DNA of 64,000 nucleotides from Geosiphon pyriformis (Eukaryota > Glomeromycota > Glomeromycetes > Archaeosporales > Geosiphonaceae). A program made the position numbers and the translations under genes. Under the pieces are notes generated by a model. It saw only the letters and a program-made list of their open reading frames with translations, did not search any database and was not told where the DNA came from. Location of the stretch: contig JAAOMT010000201.1 in NCBI GenBank assembly GCA_016748015.1, positions 446,336-510,335 on the forward strand, in the 5' to 3' direction. Of this stretch, positions 21,860-34,845 are shown in pieces. Position 1 is the first letter of the stretch. Every line of letters begins with the position of its first letter.

Positions 21860-22846
21860 TTACTTGAAGTGTCTAACTTCTGACAAGTGTGTATGCCTCG
21901 AATCTAAACCTTGAACAGTTGGTTTGATGGAATTATCTATAGGATTTTGAACTACTTCATGAGGCATATTTTCTCGTTTCATAAAGTAGCGGCGATAGAA
22001 AAATAAGCCACATCCTAAAAGAAGTATAAGCCCAAATATAGTACCAACAACTATTCCGATTATTATTACTTTCTTATTTGAATTAGAGCCCGATTCTTTA
22101 AAAACTCGAATTGTTACTGAAGTTCCAGTTATAGGCTCTGTGTTTTTAGACTTTGGGTTATTCGATTTATAATCATGGTTTTCAAGTGTGTTGAATTTTA
22201 AATCCAACAGGAAAGTAATTGCCTTATCCATCGGATTAGTAATTGCCAAGCAGTATATAGTAGGTTGGTCGATAAAAAGACCCTCCTTTCTACAAGTCTT
22301 AACAGGAACAATTGGCTTGATTTGATAGCATGATGCATCCGGTTTATATATGAATTGACCAGTAAAATTTGGGTCGAGATACTTTTTGGTATCAATTTCG
22401 TTTGTTACGATCGTGATAAAACCTGGACTTGCTCCAGCAGGTGCATGTGTTGGGTAACCGGGGTCTATTTTGCCGATATCATTGGTGGTTTGTGGTGGTT
22501 CACCATCTAACAAGGTTACGTTATAGGCTAATAATAAAATATTTTTATTAAAAATTTTGTTGAGATGATTGAATTTATTCATTAAAATCAAAAGAATCAT
22601 ATTGCTTACCTATTCTGTCGATTATGGAATTACTACAGGTATACCAAGTTTGTGATGAGGGAATGGTTGAAACAGTTATTAAAGAATTTTGTGCTTCAGT
22701 AGTCTGCTCAAAAGATAAGAAGAATATCCATTAATATTACCCTTAAAAAGAAAAATATATATTCACTTTTTTACTCTGCTCTTACTAACGTTTACCTTTA
22801 AAGCAAAAAGAGCCGCTATCAAAATTAAAGTCTGCAGTTTATACAT
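21860..22846 (-). CDS. Type I single-pass membrane protein, secreted ectodomain
   Basis: Exons 22796-22846, 22610-22703 and 21860-22527, with phases matching across both introns (22704-22795 and 22528-22609), 270 aa. The small first exon encodes a signal peptide (MYKLQTLILIAALFALK, cleavage likely after TTEA), so reading only the long ORF from 22600 would give a wrong N-terminus. The ectodomain has cysteines in WYTCSN, ASCYQ, VKTCRK and YCLAI, sites such as NVT and NFT for N-glycosylation, and a Ser/Thr/Asn-rich stalk. Membrane helix at about 202-225 (IIIGIVVGTIFGLILLLGCG), then YRRYFMKR and a 45-residue basic/polar tail. Domain family not recognised. It is adjacent to, and co-duplicated with, the secreted peptide genes; a surface-receptor or wall-sensor role is only speculation. 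A broken paralogue lies in two pieces at 13455-13908 and 20560-20842. Confidence 0.82.
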
Positions 22847-24639
22847 TTATACTTGACTTGTCTGGAGATAAATAAAATATATTTATAAGATAAATTTCGC
22901 TTTTCTTTATTAAAAATGGAATTACTGGCAAACGAGGATATCCCTTTTTTATGGTTTTAAGACATAAATATTAGGCCTCCAGTTAGCTAGTCTAGCATTA
23001 TATAATAGAATTCTTATTATCCAAAAAATTATTCATTTATAGATTTGTTTATAGTTACTTTAATAAAAAATAGAATCATCTTTTTTTGTACTTGAAGTTC
23101 ACACTGTAGCAAAAAAAGCTAAGTTTAATTACAATCTTTGAAAGAGAAATAGCTAGCAAAATTATTTACAGTCGATTTCTGCACATCACCCCTCCTCGCA
23201 GCATATGGAGATAATAATGACTAAAAAGTTAAAGATTTTATGGTTATTAGCTAATATAGGAGAATGTTTTGGTATCTGGAGTAAAATTGATGATATTAAT
23301 CATATGAGAGGAATTCTATTTTTTAAAATAAATTAGGTATAAAAGAATTAATATATCTAAAAATAATAATTCTTTTATATTTTTATTTCAATCTGGTGAA
23401 TATTAATAAAAAAAATAATAGTTTGAATATTTTTCTAAATAAAATATTTTCTTGAGGTAATCATATTTTGAAACAATTTTAATAATAATAAGAGATCGTT
23501 AAGGTTTTGAATAAATAAAGTTTAGCGAAGCTATTATTTTATTAAATAAAACTGAATTAATATATATTTTACAGAATATCTTTTTTCAATTTCCAATTTC
23601 TAAATATTCTCTGATTTCTTAATAAAATATAATGACGATACTAATAAATTTATCGAATTTGAAACAAACCATTTAAAATGCCTATATTGCTTATTAGTTT
23701 AACATGATTGAATTTTAAATGAATATTTTCTATTATTATGACCATATTTTTTAAAATTTTCTTTTATTTTAATCTAATTTTTTTTTATATTCATTTCACA
23801 ATAATAAAATATTTTCTATTTTAAATTATTATTTTTTTACTAAGGCATAAAAATTTTTATCATAATTAGTTTCATTGACCTCCTAGTTCGGAAATTAGTT
23901 TTCAAATATTTTATCAAAATATTAAATTTATTTTAAAATTATTTCAAAACATATAGATCTTTCGTTCAGTTATTATTCATTCAATGAATTAATTTAACGC
24001 TTAGGTTCAATAATTAATTTTTATTTATTTATAATATTTCAACACTTTTTTTATTTTCTTTTACCGAATAAATCTCTTTTAAATCAAGTTCAAATAAGTT
24101 TATTTTTGTATAAATTATTCTGAATTCTAATAGTCTTTTCTATAAAACCAGTTTTTCATCCCTAAAAGCTTTATTGTATCTCCCGAAAAATGATAAAAAT
24201 TTTTTCTTTCTCTAAATCTTGATTTTATTTAGAATTATTTGAAATAAACTTTTATTCCCTTTTATATTAATTAATTTCTTTATGAAGAAGTCATTGCACT
24301 TTATTAGTCTATTTTCAAAACTAGTACCAAAAATGTTATAAATTATTTGTTCCTTAAATTAAGATTAAATTTTCTTTTGAGATTAATTTATTAATAGTAA
24401 TATTAATAAAAATTTGTCATTTTTCTGATTTTCTCAATCAAATATAATCAAAAACAATGAAAGTTTAACTCACAAAAATATAAATAATATGCCTGTGTAT
24501 AAATCTTGTTTGAAAAAATTCCCTTAATTTCTACATCTTTTGATTAGCAATGGAACAAAAAAATCACATCACTTTCTTTCAAATGATATAATAACGGTAT
24601 TATTAAACTTGAAACCTATGTATTTACAAGAAGTCTAAA
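22847..24639. other. Intergenic spacer
   Basis: AT-rich, holds the putative promoter of the membrane-protein gene just above 22846 and the 3' flank of the Kre9-like gene. No other feature. Confidence 0.45.
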
Positions 24640-25455
24640 TTATAAAAAAATGGCAAAGCTGATCGAAATAAAAAGTAATGCAGCTAATACTTTTTTAACT
24701 AAATTTTTCAGATAAACTGAAACAGGCAGTACAGCTCCGTTAGAAGTTTTAAGGATCTCATTTAAATTTGCTCCATTGGTTTGTTTTACTTCATTAGAAG
24801 TAGTATTTGTACTTTTTGTTGGCTCAGCATTTGAAAAATAGGTTTTTGGCTCTTTTGTCGCTTCCCTTGTAATTGTAAACGGACCCGGCATGACACCGAA
24901 TATTGTCACCTCACCATTTTGAACATTAATCATTGCTTTGGACTCAACCCTTATGTAAAAAGCTGTATTATTTTTAGCATTACCCCATCCAATCACGGGA
25001 GTAATCCACTCAAACTCTGTATCGATAATATTAGTTGCAATTTGTGTTTGATATTCTGCTGACATCTTTGGACGTTGTGGACTTCCTTTTATGATTGGAC
25101 TTGCAACAAGAGTGAGGGTGAAACCTGTCAGAGGTGTTATTGCTGGACAATCGGCTGACCGCTTCCAGCGAATGAATATCCGATCGTTTGGATTTACAAT
25201 TGTCCCCAAAGTTGGCGTCACAATGTCAAGACAGTGAATTTCACCCTGTGCCCAGGGTGTTAGAGGGTCAAAGTCCCCACTTTTAAAAGGTTTGCCCCCT
25301 GAAAAGTTTGAGCCTTTACCAAAAGATGGCATAATTCCCGGCATATCCAAAGATTTAGAGGTTTTGAAAAAGTTAAATGAAAAAAAGAATAGAAAAAAAA
25401 ATCGGGTCACACCCCGCATTCTAATTATCTTCACTCGGTTTGCTTTAGTTAACAA
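24640..25455 (-). CDS. Kre9/Knh1-like secreted protein, probably GPI-anchored
   Basis: One exon, 271 codons from the first ATG; the second ATG at 25419 (MRGVTRFFFLFFFSFNFF) gives the better signal peptide and 259 aa. The central part, about residues 75-195, follows the yeast cell-wall synthesis Kre9/Knh1-like N-terminal domain: IVTPTLGTIVNPNDRIFIRW, a strand FTLTLVASP, IATNIIDTEFEWITP and NTAFYIRVESK ending GPFTI. A Ser/Thr/Asn-rich linker (SNAEPTKSTNTTSNEV) leads to a terminal hydrophobic stretch (VLAALLFISISFAIFL) preceded by a small-residue site (SNGA), the layout of a GPI-attachment signal. Such proteins are wall- or membrane-linked and often involved in beta-glucan assembly. The domain assignment is by pattern. 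Confidence 0.8.
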   Translation of the reverse strand: MLTKANRVKIIRMRGVTRFFFLFFFSFNFFKTSKSLDMPGIMPSFGKGSNFSGGKPFKSGDFDPLTPWAQGEIHCLDIVTPTLGTIVNPNDRIFIRWKRSADCPAITPLTGFTLTLVASPIIKGSPQRPKMSAEYQTQIATNIIDTEFEWITPVIGWGNAKNNTAFYIRVESKAMINVQNGEVTIFGVMPGPFTITREATKEPKTYFSNAEPTKSTNTTSNEVKQTNGANLNEILKTSNGAVLPVSVYLKNLVKKVLAALLFISISFAIFL

Positions 25456-28105
25456 AAAAAAACTAATTCATACAAAGAATTGGGAAATTAATTTGTTTTC
25501 AACTTAGGAGACAAGCTTATATCCACAGTTGAATTCTAGTGGTGGTATTATTAAAAAGGGTGAAAAAATCAATCAAACGAGGCTTGGCATCTGAAAATTT
25601 TGATTATATGAAAATTAAATTTGCCCTATCAATATTTTATCTATCAATCAATAGCAGCTTGATCAGATTTCCAGGGATTAAAAGGATTTGATGGAATTAA
25701 TAATTTGAAAGAAATTTTGAAAAAGTGCAAATGAAATATTAAAAACTTCAGAAAATTTAGTTTGAAGAAATATTTTATCCGTTTAACAATAGATTATGTT
25801 CATATCAAAAGCTTCAAAGTTAGAGATTTAAAGGTTAACTATAGTTTTTGCTAAAAAATTCAAACTTAGCAATAAATATTAAAGAATTTGCCAAAAATAA
25901 GCATAACTCAATTTTTGAGCGACTTATTAAATGTTAGCAATAACAGTTGGCAAGAAAAATTGTTTCAGTTTTTATCGATTTTTCGTAAAAAAGATGATGA
26001 TATTGTTTTATTTCGGACAATGATCTGCAACCCAAAACTAGAACTTAAAAGCGTTGTATAATTAAACACAAAATTAAAATAAATAATTTATGTCACATTT
26101 CAAAATTTTTCACATAGTAAATTTTTTCTTAAAGGAACTTTGTGTTATAATTTGATAGTCTGGTGCGACAATACACCATGAGATTAGGAAATATCATTGT
26201 AATTAAAAATTGTCCAAAGCAATATGTGAGGCTCTTTATTTTTCAAACAATTTTACAAGAAATGATTCGACCTTTTTCAGAGTGAAAATCTTTTATCGTC
26301 TCATATTTCGTCTTTCATTAAACGTTTTATCATGAAAAAATGAGGATTTTTTGTGTTTCACTTTCGTGTTGTGTTTAACAAGGATATTTAATGGATTTTA
26401 ATTAGCTAAATATCTTTAACTGACAAATTTTGCTCCTAATATATTTATGATATCTGTTTTTACCATATTTCTATAACGAAATGTAAGTTTCAGCTAAAAT
26501 TTAAAACTTGAATCAAATGATCATTTTTTCAAAGTAAATGGAAAAATTTCGAGTAAATCCTATACCCATTTCGAAAGATATTAAATTCTTACATCTCGCA
26601 AAAACCTTTTACAGGAAAGCGACAATTTTTTCGTAATATTTAATTTTAATTTTACAAGCAACCATTTAATATATGTATTAAATTTTTGTGAAGCTTTCAA
26701 ACTTGATCTTTGAGTGGCATTTTTTTAAAAACAAAGTTAGTGGGGTCCTTAACTCTATGTCCGAAATTAATTCTTATTTACGGATTCACTAATTTTATAC
26801 TTTTCTTTCTCATTTTAAAAAGTTAAAAATTTTCCCCTTTGAAAGTGGTCTTTATGCTAGGAAGTAAGAGAAAATTTTTTTAGACGAAATATAAAGATTT
26901 TGAAACTCATTTCTGATAAGTTAAATGTACGCCTAAAATAAAACATTCTAGCTTCTCAACACGCAAAAATTCTCAAAGTTTATTGAAATAAACCTGAGAA
27001 AATTTACAAAATTTGTCACACTTTTAATGGTTTTTGGAGATTAGTACCACATGCAATAATGTGGTTATGAATAATCAAAAAAAGGGCGATAAATATATGT
27101 TTAGATCAAAAAATGAAACACTGTTTTGGCTTTAACTGTGAATTTCCATTCAACACAAAAGTATTTGAGTAATTTTTTAAATATAGAATGTCTTTCTTCA
27201 AATAACTATCTTGGTTAAAACAATTATAAAATTTTCTAATATGTTAAGCACAACAAGTGGGTTAAGGTCTTAAAGAAAATTTACAGCAAAATTATTTTTG
27301 AATCATTTGATTTCTTTTGTTCTGGTGGCTTTCAAGTAAAAAAATATTTTTCCACTTTCCCAATATTATGCATTTACTATGGGACAATATATTAGAAAGG
27401 ATTTTAAAGATTTAAATTTTTATTCAAAAAAACTTTATTTGAATATTTGCATCACCAATAAATGACTACAAAGATTTTAGTTAATTTTTCGCAAATAGTC
27501 ATTTAAATAATTAAGTCTTCTATTATCTTTTCAGTAAGCCAAAGGACTGATTAAATAATAAATAGCAAGGATTTCAAGTAGCATATATTGGTTTTTCGAT
27601 GAAAAATCTTTCGGAGAGAGAACCTATAATCTATTACGTCATTTATAAGTTAATGAAGGTTAGATAGATACGGGTTCTTTTAAGTATCTAATTTTTTATT
27701 CAAAAAGTAGTTTTGAATGTTCTCCAAATCGATATTTTTTAGCTGAACAGGTTCTTTAAAATTTTTCTGGCTTATAGGGGGTGCAAACAAAAAATTTAAA
27801 TAATGCTAACAAATTGGCATCATCCGCGTTCTTTAGAAAGGATTTTTCAAAGTAAATCAAAAACAAGAAAAAATTTCAAATTCTTCTTAAGTCTGGCCCA
27901 TGTCAGTATATAAAACATACTATCGTTTTGAAATCTTTTCCCTATCATCTGTAATCTCTAGAGTAAGATTTTTCGATAACTTAATTTCTATAATTGCAGA
28001 AGTAACAGTGTGGTATAACCTATCATAATTTTTAAAAGTTATCTCCTTAATTTAAGTTCAGTCAATCTCATATACAGATTTATGCTATAAAATTTTCGCC
28101 ATATA
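25456..28105. other. Intergenic spacer
   Basis: 2.6 kb, AT-rich, between the 5' end of the Kre9-like gene and the 3' end of the F-box gene. No coding or repeat structure that I can support. Confidence 0.5.
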
Positions 28106-29066
28106 TTATAGCATTTCTCTTAATTGAGGACATTTATCGTGATTCTCCTTGCTTCGCTTAAGAATGTATTCGTGTTCTTGAACGATTTTTCTCTTTAACC
28201 GCGACCAGGCAGAATTTGTAAAAGGTCTTTTATATTCTTGCAAGATCGCATCTTGGTAAACTCTGCATTGGTTTTGAATAAACACTGAATCATACTTTAA
28301 TTCTCCATTTTCACTAGTTTCTTTGAGCATTTCTTCAACACGACGAACAATCTCTTCTCGTCTAAGACGTTTTAATTCTTGGTTCTGGTGCTGGCGACAA
28401 GCTTTACGAATCTTTTTTTGCTGCACGGCCTGATAAGCCGACTTTACACGTTCTTGTAGCCACACAGGTTTATCATCGTTCTGGAGTGACGAATAATCTA
28501 CGCAGAGCTGTCTTACTTGTGGCATCCAATATACATATTTTCGATGATGATTGCCAAACGGAAGGGCAAGCAGAAGCTGTTTGGGAACCCCATATTTACG
28601 TGCAAATCTTGGGCTGCTAAAAAAGATATCATCGCTCAATCAGTATTTACCGCAAAAGGAAATGATCATTAAATTTCTCCACTTACTCGATTGCAATGTT
28701 CGCCTCGAAACATTTGTTGCACACACGGATCCCAAACTCCCAACGAATATGAAACGTTCCAACAGTTTTTTGTAGGCACACTTGACAATAGTTTTCTACA
28801 ATCAAGCGGATATAGTCACGTTCACCCATTCTATCGGGAGGAGGAAGATCATAGGCTGGTAGGAATCGAACCCTACACTCTCGCCAAATGAACTGAGTCG
28901 ATGAGGATGATTCAGAAACTAAATAAGCCCTAAATAAGCGACAGACTTGCCCCAAGGAAAGAAGATTTTTCGGCGAAAGGTGTGCACAAATTTCGGCGAA
29001 AATCTCTGGTGGGATTTGAGTGAAAGCTGATTTCGCATAGGACAAGAGAGAAAGGTGGTCCTTCAT
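28106..29066 (-). CDS. F-box protein with paired-cysteine motif
   Basis: Exons 28687-29066 and 28106-28616, 70-nt intron 28617-28686 (GA|GTAAGT to TTTTTAG|C), 296 aa, no frame problem. Residues about 15-60 form the F-box: FTQIPPEIFAEICAHLSPKN then LLSLGQVCRLFRAYL. It is followed by a small module with two CxxC pairs (YCQVCLQK and RVCNKCFE), probably zinc-binding. The C-terminal part is basic and alpha-helical (KKIRKACRQHQNQELKRLRR, EEIVRRVEEML). F-box proteins attach substrates to SCF ubiquitin ligases through Skp1; the substrate is not predictable. F-box families are large in many early-diverging fungi. Confidence 0.85.
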
Positions 29067-32000
29067 TTTTTTTCTTTAATTTTAAGGAATGAATATATTT
29101 AAAGAAAATAGTTGCTGCTTCTGTGTACTAAAAATTCTCCTTTAAAATTTTTATAATACCTAACAAATGAAATATTAATGCGTTGCCGTGCTTTGAAAAA
29201 TATTGAAGGAAGTTTGAGGCGATAAAAACTCCATCATTTTAGTTTTATTTTATCTCTTCTTCATTAATCATTGATAAATTTAGCAAAATAATGACGCAAT
29301 TGATCCATTTGTTCAAAATTAAATGATCACAAAACGTCAGAACCTTTTGATATATCAACACAATTTGAGCTCTGTGAAATTCCTGCATATGATTTCATCA
29401 GCCAAGTTTGTTCCAGGTTTTCAAAAATGACGCATCAATATGAAAAGTATGCGATATGTGATATGCATATGCCTTTAAATATCTAAAAGAAAAGAATTTT
29501 AACTCACTATTATGTATTAAAATTTCAAATAGATAGATTTATCAACTTTTTTAAAATAAATACTTCAAAATTATTTTGACTAAATTACAGAATCTTTATT
29601 ATTTAAAATATTAACATTGTAAGAGATGAATTTCATTGATACACTAAATCAATGAAATGAGCTAAAATTTCAAATTTGTGTTTTATATTAAAGAATTTAA
29701 TATATTTTGAAGATTTTCAACGGAATCAATAATATCTAAAGTATTAATAATCAATAAAGTTTAGTTTGAAAAATAAACCTGGATACTCTGTTAAGATCAG
29801 TACAAAAAATTATCAAAAGGTATAAAACATTTATTCTTCATTTTTTTTATATTCAATCAAGCACACTAAAATGGGCTCAGAGTTGTACAAAGAAAAAATA
29901 TGCTTTGAACTTCACTCAAAAAACTGTCTCTTATACATACTCGACAAGTAATTATGTAAATATTTAAAAATAAAGAAGATACTGAAAGCTTTAATAATAA
30001 ACTAAATTTAGACAGTCTAGAAATTATTTTAGGCTACTATATTCTACTGTTGCTCCAGTCAAAAAAGATGAAAGAATAGAAATAACCTATTTGGTTTGGG
30101 ATGATAATTAACAATTTGGGTTTTAATAGCCAATAGTATAAAGCTTTTATAAAATGAATAGAAAATAATATTGACAATTCTTTGGAAAAATATTTTTAGT
30201 GCACTTTCATATTTTTTAACAAGGCAAAAGTTTAAAACAAACATTTAAAAACACAAAAACAAATTCATCAAAATATATTTGACTAACTATTGCAGTATTC
30301 AGAATTGAATCTTATAAAAAACTTACAAAAGGTTTATAATATCTTTTTGGATTAAAAATAATTAAATAAATATCAATTTTCATATTTAATTATTCAATAC
30401 AAAATAATTTGAATTCAATTATATTTTTAAAGAGTCCAAATTCATTTTAATTATTTAAGTTTTTCAAAAACATAAGATATTATTTTATGTTTAATCTGTT
30501 TTCTAAAATGTAAAAAACAAACTGAAAACACAACTTGCACATGAAAAATACAATCCCTAAATTGTATTCATTAGAATTAGTTCTTTTGTCTTGTCTGAAG
30601 CCCGAGATTTTATTATATTAATGTAAAATATTTAAAAAATTTTCTCACTAATTCTCAACTCAAATTTACAAGTTAACTTTTCAAAAAAATTGAGTTGAGA
30701 ATATAGACAGCAATTATTTTTTGATTAAAATAAAAATTTTCAAACTACTAAGAATTATTTTAAAATCTTGATGTCGTTTTACTCCTTGCAAGATTTGTTT
30801 AATGAAATTTGATCACAATTACATTATGTATTTTTCTAAAAGCTAGGCTGAAATTCCAGGAGAAAAGTGAGATCCATGAAAGTAAAATTTACGCTTAATT
30901 TCAGACTGAAGCAAAAATTAACTTGAATGCTCTTTTTATAACTATTAATTTTATAAAACATTCCTCAAGCCTAATTTCTCAATAAAGCTTTGATTTTTTT
31001 CTGCGCTCATATTAAAAGAATTCTTTGATTTTGTCCACTCAAAATTGCAAGATTGACCAAAAATTCATTTAAATCTTGAATAATATGCTCGAAGCTTTTA
31101 AAGATTTGTTCGTGATGTAAACTTTTGGGAATACTCTTCGATTAGGCTAAATTCCTAGGCAAACTATTTTGTAAAAAATATTTAGTGTATCTATTTTTTT
31201 TTAGTTGTATTTATCATTTTTTTATGGTGTCTTTTAATAAAAGAAAAACCAGCTGCTTTAAGAAATCTCGGATGTAGTAGGAATTCGGGATCAAGAGATG
31301 GCTATTTCTTTAAGCCCATTTTTTTTTGAACTTTATGAATAATGAATATAATAGAAAACTGTAACAAATTTGCGAAATTCAACTTCTAAAAGATGTTCAA
31401 ATATGCTGATAAAATAATCACATAGCTTAATCCCTTTCAATCCCTTAGATCATATTTTAAAAAATTTGCACTTTTCTTTTGCGGAAAATCTTACCTATAT
31501 GGTTTTAATTGATTTTAAAAGCAAGAACAAGTTTTTACCAATTTAGCATATAACTATTTTTTTAAAGACACTTTTTATTTATTTATTTAGTAACCCTTAC
31601 TGTTTTATATGAATTAGCCAAGAAATCTTATTCAATTATAGGTTTTCGAAAACAAAAACATTTTAACCATTTGCTAAAATAGTAAAATTTGCTCCTTGTC
31701 TTTACCATTTTAATATATATCTCACGAGGATTTTTGACAAAACTTTAATCTCCACAAATATCTTCTTTTAGGAATATTTTTTTAATTCTAATACTATTAT
31801 CTTAGTGGTGAAATAAAAAATCATGAATATAGCTTCCAAATTTGTTTTTTCTCCTTAGACAACTAAAAAAGGTAGATTGAGATTCAATTTAGGAAAGTGC
31901 AAAGTTTTCTAACGTAATAAAATTAATATAAAGCTTTCAATCTAAATAAAATTTTGCTATAGTATATGGTATTTAATTCAAGCAACTCTTTGATCCCGAA

Positions 32001-33650
32001 AAAAACCGTCTTTTTTGTTTAAAGCAAGATCACCATGTATTTTACAAGACTTGTTGATTTATGGAGGCCGAATCACTTTCCTTAGTTTTTTCATGCCCAA
32101 GAATATCAAAAAAGACTCTAAATTGAGGATAATAAAGGCGTTTAAAATTTGGTTCAATTACATTCGAAAAGGGAAACTTTTAAAGTGCATCGTAATTTAC
32201 AGAAATATGTCTAAAAACTTGATCCAAAATTTTTTGGTTCTGAATGAGATTTTGTAAACTTGATTTGATTTTTCAAATTCATGTAATTTCAAACAAACAC
32301 AAACTTTGCGGAATTAGGAGGTCCCCAAATCCCAAATAACTTACATCTATTTCTTTCTTTCTTTCTTTCTTTTTTTATTTCTTAATTTCTTTTTCAACAT
32401 CTTTGTTTGAAACAATGACAAAGTTTTCAACATCTAATTTTTTTTGAATTCCACATGGTTAATAAAAAGTACCAAAAACTATTGTTCCAAAAGAGGAAAT
32501 TAGAAACAGTGGCAATATCCTATGTTTTCATTGGACATTTTAAATTGTAAAGAGACAATGAAAACATCGATGTTTGTTTCTGCTGATTACACTAGTTAGG
32601 TACCCTGTAACCATTTAAAAATTTTGCAGCAATGATTCAATATGGTTTTATATCCCCAAGCCTGTATTTTTTATTTAAAGCAAAAGACGATCATGACATC
32701 AGTAATTGTTTGTAATCATCTGGCATATATTTCAAATGAAAATTTATAATAAAATTTAGCTTGATCTCTCACTCTTGGACAGCAGAAATAGAAAAAAATT
32801 ATATGTTTATAATACTGTAAAACTTAAAAAATAAACTTATTTTCAGAACCAAAATAATATCGAAAAGTAAGAGATTAGAAATATTTTAAGAAAAGCTTTA
32901 TTAACTGCTTCACTTGAAATTAGAAAATAATAATTTTATTTAAAATTCCTAATTTTTGATTTCCAGATGAAAAGAAAACTATTTTATAAATTTTTGTAAT
33001 AATAACTCGCTATAAAATTGAGGTTTTATACCCGCACTGAAATTGTGGCAGAGTTTTTCATGGAGAAGAGGTATCAACGGCAAATAATTCAGCCTATTGT
33101 AAATTTAATTTTTTCACTCCAACACAGCCAATTTGATAACAAAATACAACACATGGCAACCAAATGACACTATCCTAGCGGGCGTTAGTTCATTTCTTTA
33201 ATTGTTGAAATATTAATCATTGTTTGCTTAAAATCTATTTTCTAATGGAAGCAATATTAATTCATATGCTAATTTTTCAATAAATCAACTTTTGAATCGG
33301 GCATAAACCGTACACTATTATAAAAAATCAGAAATTATCAAAATCTGAGTTAAAAATAGAAGAATTTCAATCGGTGATGACTCACCGATGAGAAAAAACC
33401 ATGGCCAACTTAAAAGAGATTACAAACCATCTAAATTTTCTTATTGTTCCTCATAAAAACTAGACTTGAACCTCCTTAGCTTAAAAAAAAAGTATGTGAG
33501 GGTTTAAAACATTTTTGGGAAACAATATTGATTATTGGAGGTTTGATTCGAAGTTAAAATATCTAAATTTACAAATATAATATTGTGGGATAAAAAAAAT
33601 ATTCTTTTTCAAGTTAAAAAAAGAAAAAATTCGGAGGTATTTTAATTTAG
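29067..33650. other. Long intergenic spacer
   Basis: 4.6 kb of AT-rich DNA. Holds the putative promoter of the F-box gene (29067-29400 is less A/T), and a (CTTT)n tract at about 32351-32372. Open frames at 30059-30244 and 32015-32257 have no motif, no neighbours in frame and random-looking composition; not called. Confidence 0.5.
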
Positions 33651-34050
33651 TTCGTTTTGTACAATATCTGGGATCATAAGGTTGAAAGGCGGGGTGTGAA
33701 TGTTCAGCCTTCTATCATCATTGACTCTAAATCTGGTGACTCCACATATGCAGAGCCCGATCTAATCAGCACAAAAGATTTTTAGTAAGTTTCTCCACTT
33801 GCTAAATATGGAAAACAACCAAAAAATTAGGCAATCATGCGAAATTGTGAAATTGCGGGATATTCTACAACTGCCATCATTGTATCGAACTTTTGTTGTA
33901 ACTTTTGAAATCTAGTCATCCCTTTTTCCATTGGATGATCAAAATCTTGCAAATACAGTGATATCACGCGACCTCACAAAATTTCTGGGAGATCGACTAA
34001 CTACACTGCAAACAAATGCAAAGATTAAAAATCAGATATTTTATCAAAAA
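33651..34050 (+). pseudogene. Decayed coding segment, unrecognised
   Basis: A less A/T stretch with two adjoining open frames. The first (about 33651-33784) reads FVLYNIWDHKVERRG and continues to STYAEPDLISTKDF. The second (from 33766) reads FSKFLHLLNMENNQKIRQSC, RDILQLPSLYRTFVVTFEI, then TAG (33913-33915), then in the same frame SSLFPLDDQNLANTVISRD and LTKFLGDRLTTLQTN. Natural-looking amino-acid use on both sides of the stop suggests a broken gene or an exon set with unrecognised introns. I do not recognise the family. Confidence 0.35.
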
Positions 34051-34845
34051 CTATTCATACTTAATAATCATAATAATAAATCTCATTATTATTATTATTT
34101 GATATATTTGATAATAGTAAAACTTATGGCTTTGAATATTAAAATAAATAAAAAATTCATTGCAAAAAAAAAAGCCCTATTTTTCTCTTTTTGAACCCTT
34201 GTCTCTTTTTTGAAAATCATAAATTCATTTGTGCACTTGACCTCGAGTCATTGATTAGGACCCATCACTTAAGATTTCTTTAATATTAAAAAAACCATTT
34301 GATTTTTTAAAATCACAATAGAACATGCCGATCATAAATGTCAATTTAGATAAGAGTCGCATAAAAATTTTTAAGATATTTCACCCCGTAACCACGGACT
34401 CATAACTGTCTTGATCCTTTCATTTCATATCAAGAACAAAGACAAATTGATAAGTGTTTGTCCTGTAGGTGTGAGGTCATAACGACCCGAGCTTGGCCAT
34501 CAGAACAGAGACAGAGGCAGTAGAATTAATAAGGGGTATGGCTGATATTTTGCAGATTTGGGGCTGGTATCAGACTGTGTTGTTTTGTCAGGGATGAGGG
34601 TGATATACGAATTTAGGGTAAGTAAATTTAGTATATAATCTGTCGGTGAGGTTTGTGATGTTTCCAACTTCTGCCTAGTATTTGTTTTCATTCGATTATC
34701 CGCAGTAGAAATTAAAACCTTATTTAAACAAGGAGAAATCATTTATAAATAAACAAAAAACTTTTGATACTGGCCAACTCGAATATATTCCTTAACTTTC
34801 AAGCTACATTTTTTAATCAATTTTTAATCCGTTAATATTGTCAGA
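34051..34845. other. Upstream region of HMG-box gene 1
   Basis: Contains a trinucleotide ATT tract near 34073-34100 and, from 34380, a less A/T stretch that is the likely promoter. The minus-strand open frame 34500-34742 has no support. Confidence 0.4.

Noticed and set aside
28861-28890. tRNA B-box-like GGTTCGATTCC on the minus strand
   Set aside because: It lies inside the F-box coding exon (CRVRFLP) and no A-box or cloverleaf surrounds it.
34500-34742. 80-codon minus-strand frame upstream of HMG gene 1
   Set aside because: No motif, sits in a likely promoter and has Ser/Thr/Leu-rich composition expected by chance.
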